In this document: one piece after another, positions 63,041 through 64,000 of the stretch
Position numbering within the stretch: the stretch's first letter is position 1
Layout: the number at the start of each line of letters is the position of its first letter
From: Sindora glabra
Taxonomy: Eukaryota; Streptophyta; Magnoliopsida; Fabales; Fabaceae
Direction of reading: 5' to 3'
Assembly (NCBI GenBank): GCA_020226215.1
Contig: CM035233.1
Coordinates: forward strand, 7,068,001-7,132,000
DNA: 64,000 nucleotides
Program-made: the position numbers and the translations under genes
The notes under the pieces: generated by a model
What the model was told of the DNA's origin: nothing
Database searches by the model: none
Seen by the model: the letters and a program-made list of their open reading frames with translations, nothing else

Positions 63041-63355
63041 TAATGCAATTCACTGTTAAATTTATATTCTAACATAAATAAAACGCAAGTAACCCATATG
63101 AGCATACTAAATAAAATGCAAACAATTAATCCATTGTTGAATTTTATTCAAATCATATATCATAATTTGGTCTCAAGCAACTCGAATAGAGCTTTAATTG
63201 TCATTAGAACTATCAAATGTAAACTGTCATTCAGCAAACATACAAGCAATCCATTGGTAAATTTCATTCAGACAGTCATAAAATATAATTTGGTCTCAAA
63301 CAATCCAAATAAGGCTTTAATTCTCATTAAAACCATCAACTATAATATAAACCAT
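63040..63355. repeat. Tandem duplication, about 115-bp unit
   Basis: Two clear units, about 63120-63240 and 63241-63350, share AATCCATTG(G/T)T, a TTCATTCA(G/A)A segment, TATAATTTGGTCTCAA and GCTTTAATT(G/C)TCATTA. A weaker partial unit precedes them near 63048. A 93-codon frame (63098-63379) runs through both units, but unit spacing and amino-acid make-up do not suggest a protein. Confidence 0.6.
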
Positions 63356-63379
63356 GAATATATATGCAATTTGGATTGA

Positions 63380-64000
63380 ATATGTTCAAGTCATTCATGC
63401 AGTAAACCTTTGTTTAGACTTTAGAGATTAGATATATAAAATTACTTGAAGATCCTTTAAGTTCATATCATTGCTTAAAAGCAAATGAAAAAGGAAAAGA
63501 TCTATGTACCCAGAGCTCAAACTAATTCTTTTTTCAACATACATAAACACCAACATCAACAAAGATATCCAATTAACGATACTTAATGGTAAGGGAACCA
63601 ACCAATAATGGATTAAAAGAATAATAGCATGTATAGTGTTTTATTGTTGAATTCACTCTACATATCCAAAAATGAATGCAGATTACGAATGATTTTCCCT
63701 CAATCACAGTAGGGTTTGATCTTAAACCTATACAGAAGTCTCTTTTTCATGTTAGCTCTTTGTCAATAGTAAGCAATATTTTACCCAGTTCACCATTTAT
63801 GGAGCAACTGGAAACCACTGGTTCTTCATCTGGGGACATCTTTGTGGTCTGTATACATATCATTTGCATGAGGCTTGAATTCAGCCCTATAGCTTACTTT
63901 GCAGCCGACCACTCGTAACTCCCCAACAATAATACATCTTTAAAATTAAAAAACCACCACAGATCTTTTGTCCATAAACCAATAATAGGCACATGCATGA
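63380..64000. other. Window end, no gene resolved
   Basis: The stretch 63680-63960 is less AT-rich and contains splice-like sites on the minus strand (an AG near 63945 and a GTAAGC near 63896), so it could be an exon or 3' UTR of a gene lying beyond the window. Neither strand gives a recognisable protein. Confidence 0.25.

Overview
This is eudicot nuclear DNA: about 64 kb, very A+T-rich by eye, with spliced genes using GT-AG introns, a plant organelle-targeted aminoacyl-tRNA synthetase, an intronless plant histone H4 gene, and layered plant transposable elements. I could not determine the species. No operon, prokaryotic or CRISPR feature is present.

Only two intact genes are convincing. (1) Positions 480-9511, minus strand, hold a complete 12-exon gene for organellar methionyl-tRNA synthetase (OVA1-type). 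I could place every exon boundary, and the exons add up to 609 codons with no frameshift. Its introns contain a SINE tail, a possible retroelement fragment and a (GA)15 tract that supplies the T of the last intron's donor site. (2) Positions 54535-54846, plus strand, hold a histone H4 gene of 103 residues with a TATA box, a histone-type hexamer, a near-octamer and a telo-box. It sits alone between transposon blocks.

Between these genes (about 10-54 kb) is a graveyard of transposons. At 12-26.5 kb are Ty3/gypsy relics: LTR-like sequence, a primer-binding site, a decayed reverse transcriptase (19.2-19.9 kb) and a decayed integrase zinc finger (24.1-24.4 kb), interrupted by a 1.7 kb solo LTR with target-site duplications and by a further insertion at about 20-23.8 kb. 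At 27.7-35.4 kb is a non-coding LTR element on the minus strand with a 23-bp minisatellite of about 26 units. At 35.5-53.5 kb is a second, tandem-like LTR element with Met-tRNA primer sites. Nested inside it is a 9.37 kb SIRE/Maximus-type copia element (38846-48212, TSD ACATG), which itself carries a 121-bp hAT MITE (41559-41679, TSD TATTGAAC). The nesting is therefore at least three levels deep.

Downstream of histone H4, at 56.4-59.4 kb, two arms of roughly 0.5 kb form an inverted repeat around a core of about 1 kb. Each arm has a TATA-like site pointing inward, and the left arm is split by a 971-bp Tourist-like MITE with TAA target duplications and an almost pure A/T core. A decayed gypsy-type gag-like reading frame follows at about 59.8-60.96 kb. 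The last 3 kb hold a roughly 115-bp tandem duplication and no recognisable gene.

I found no new functional gene system. The observations most worth a second look are the inverted-repeat element, the microsatellite at the OVA1 donor site, the 23-bp minisatellite and the dated nesting series.
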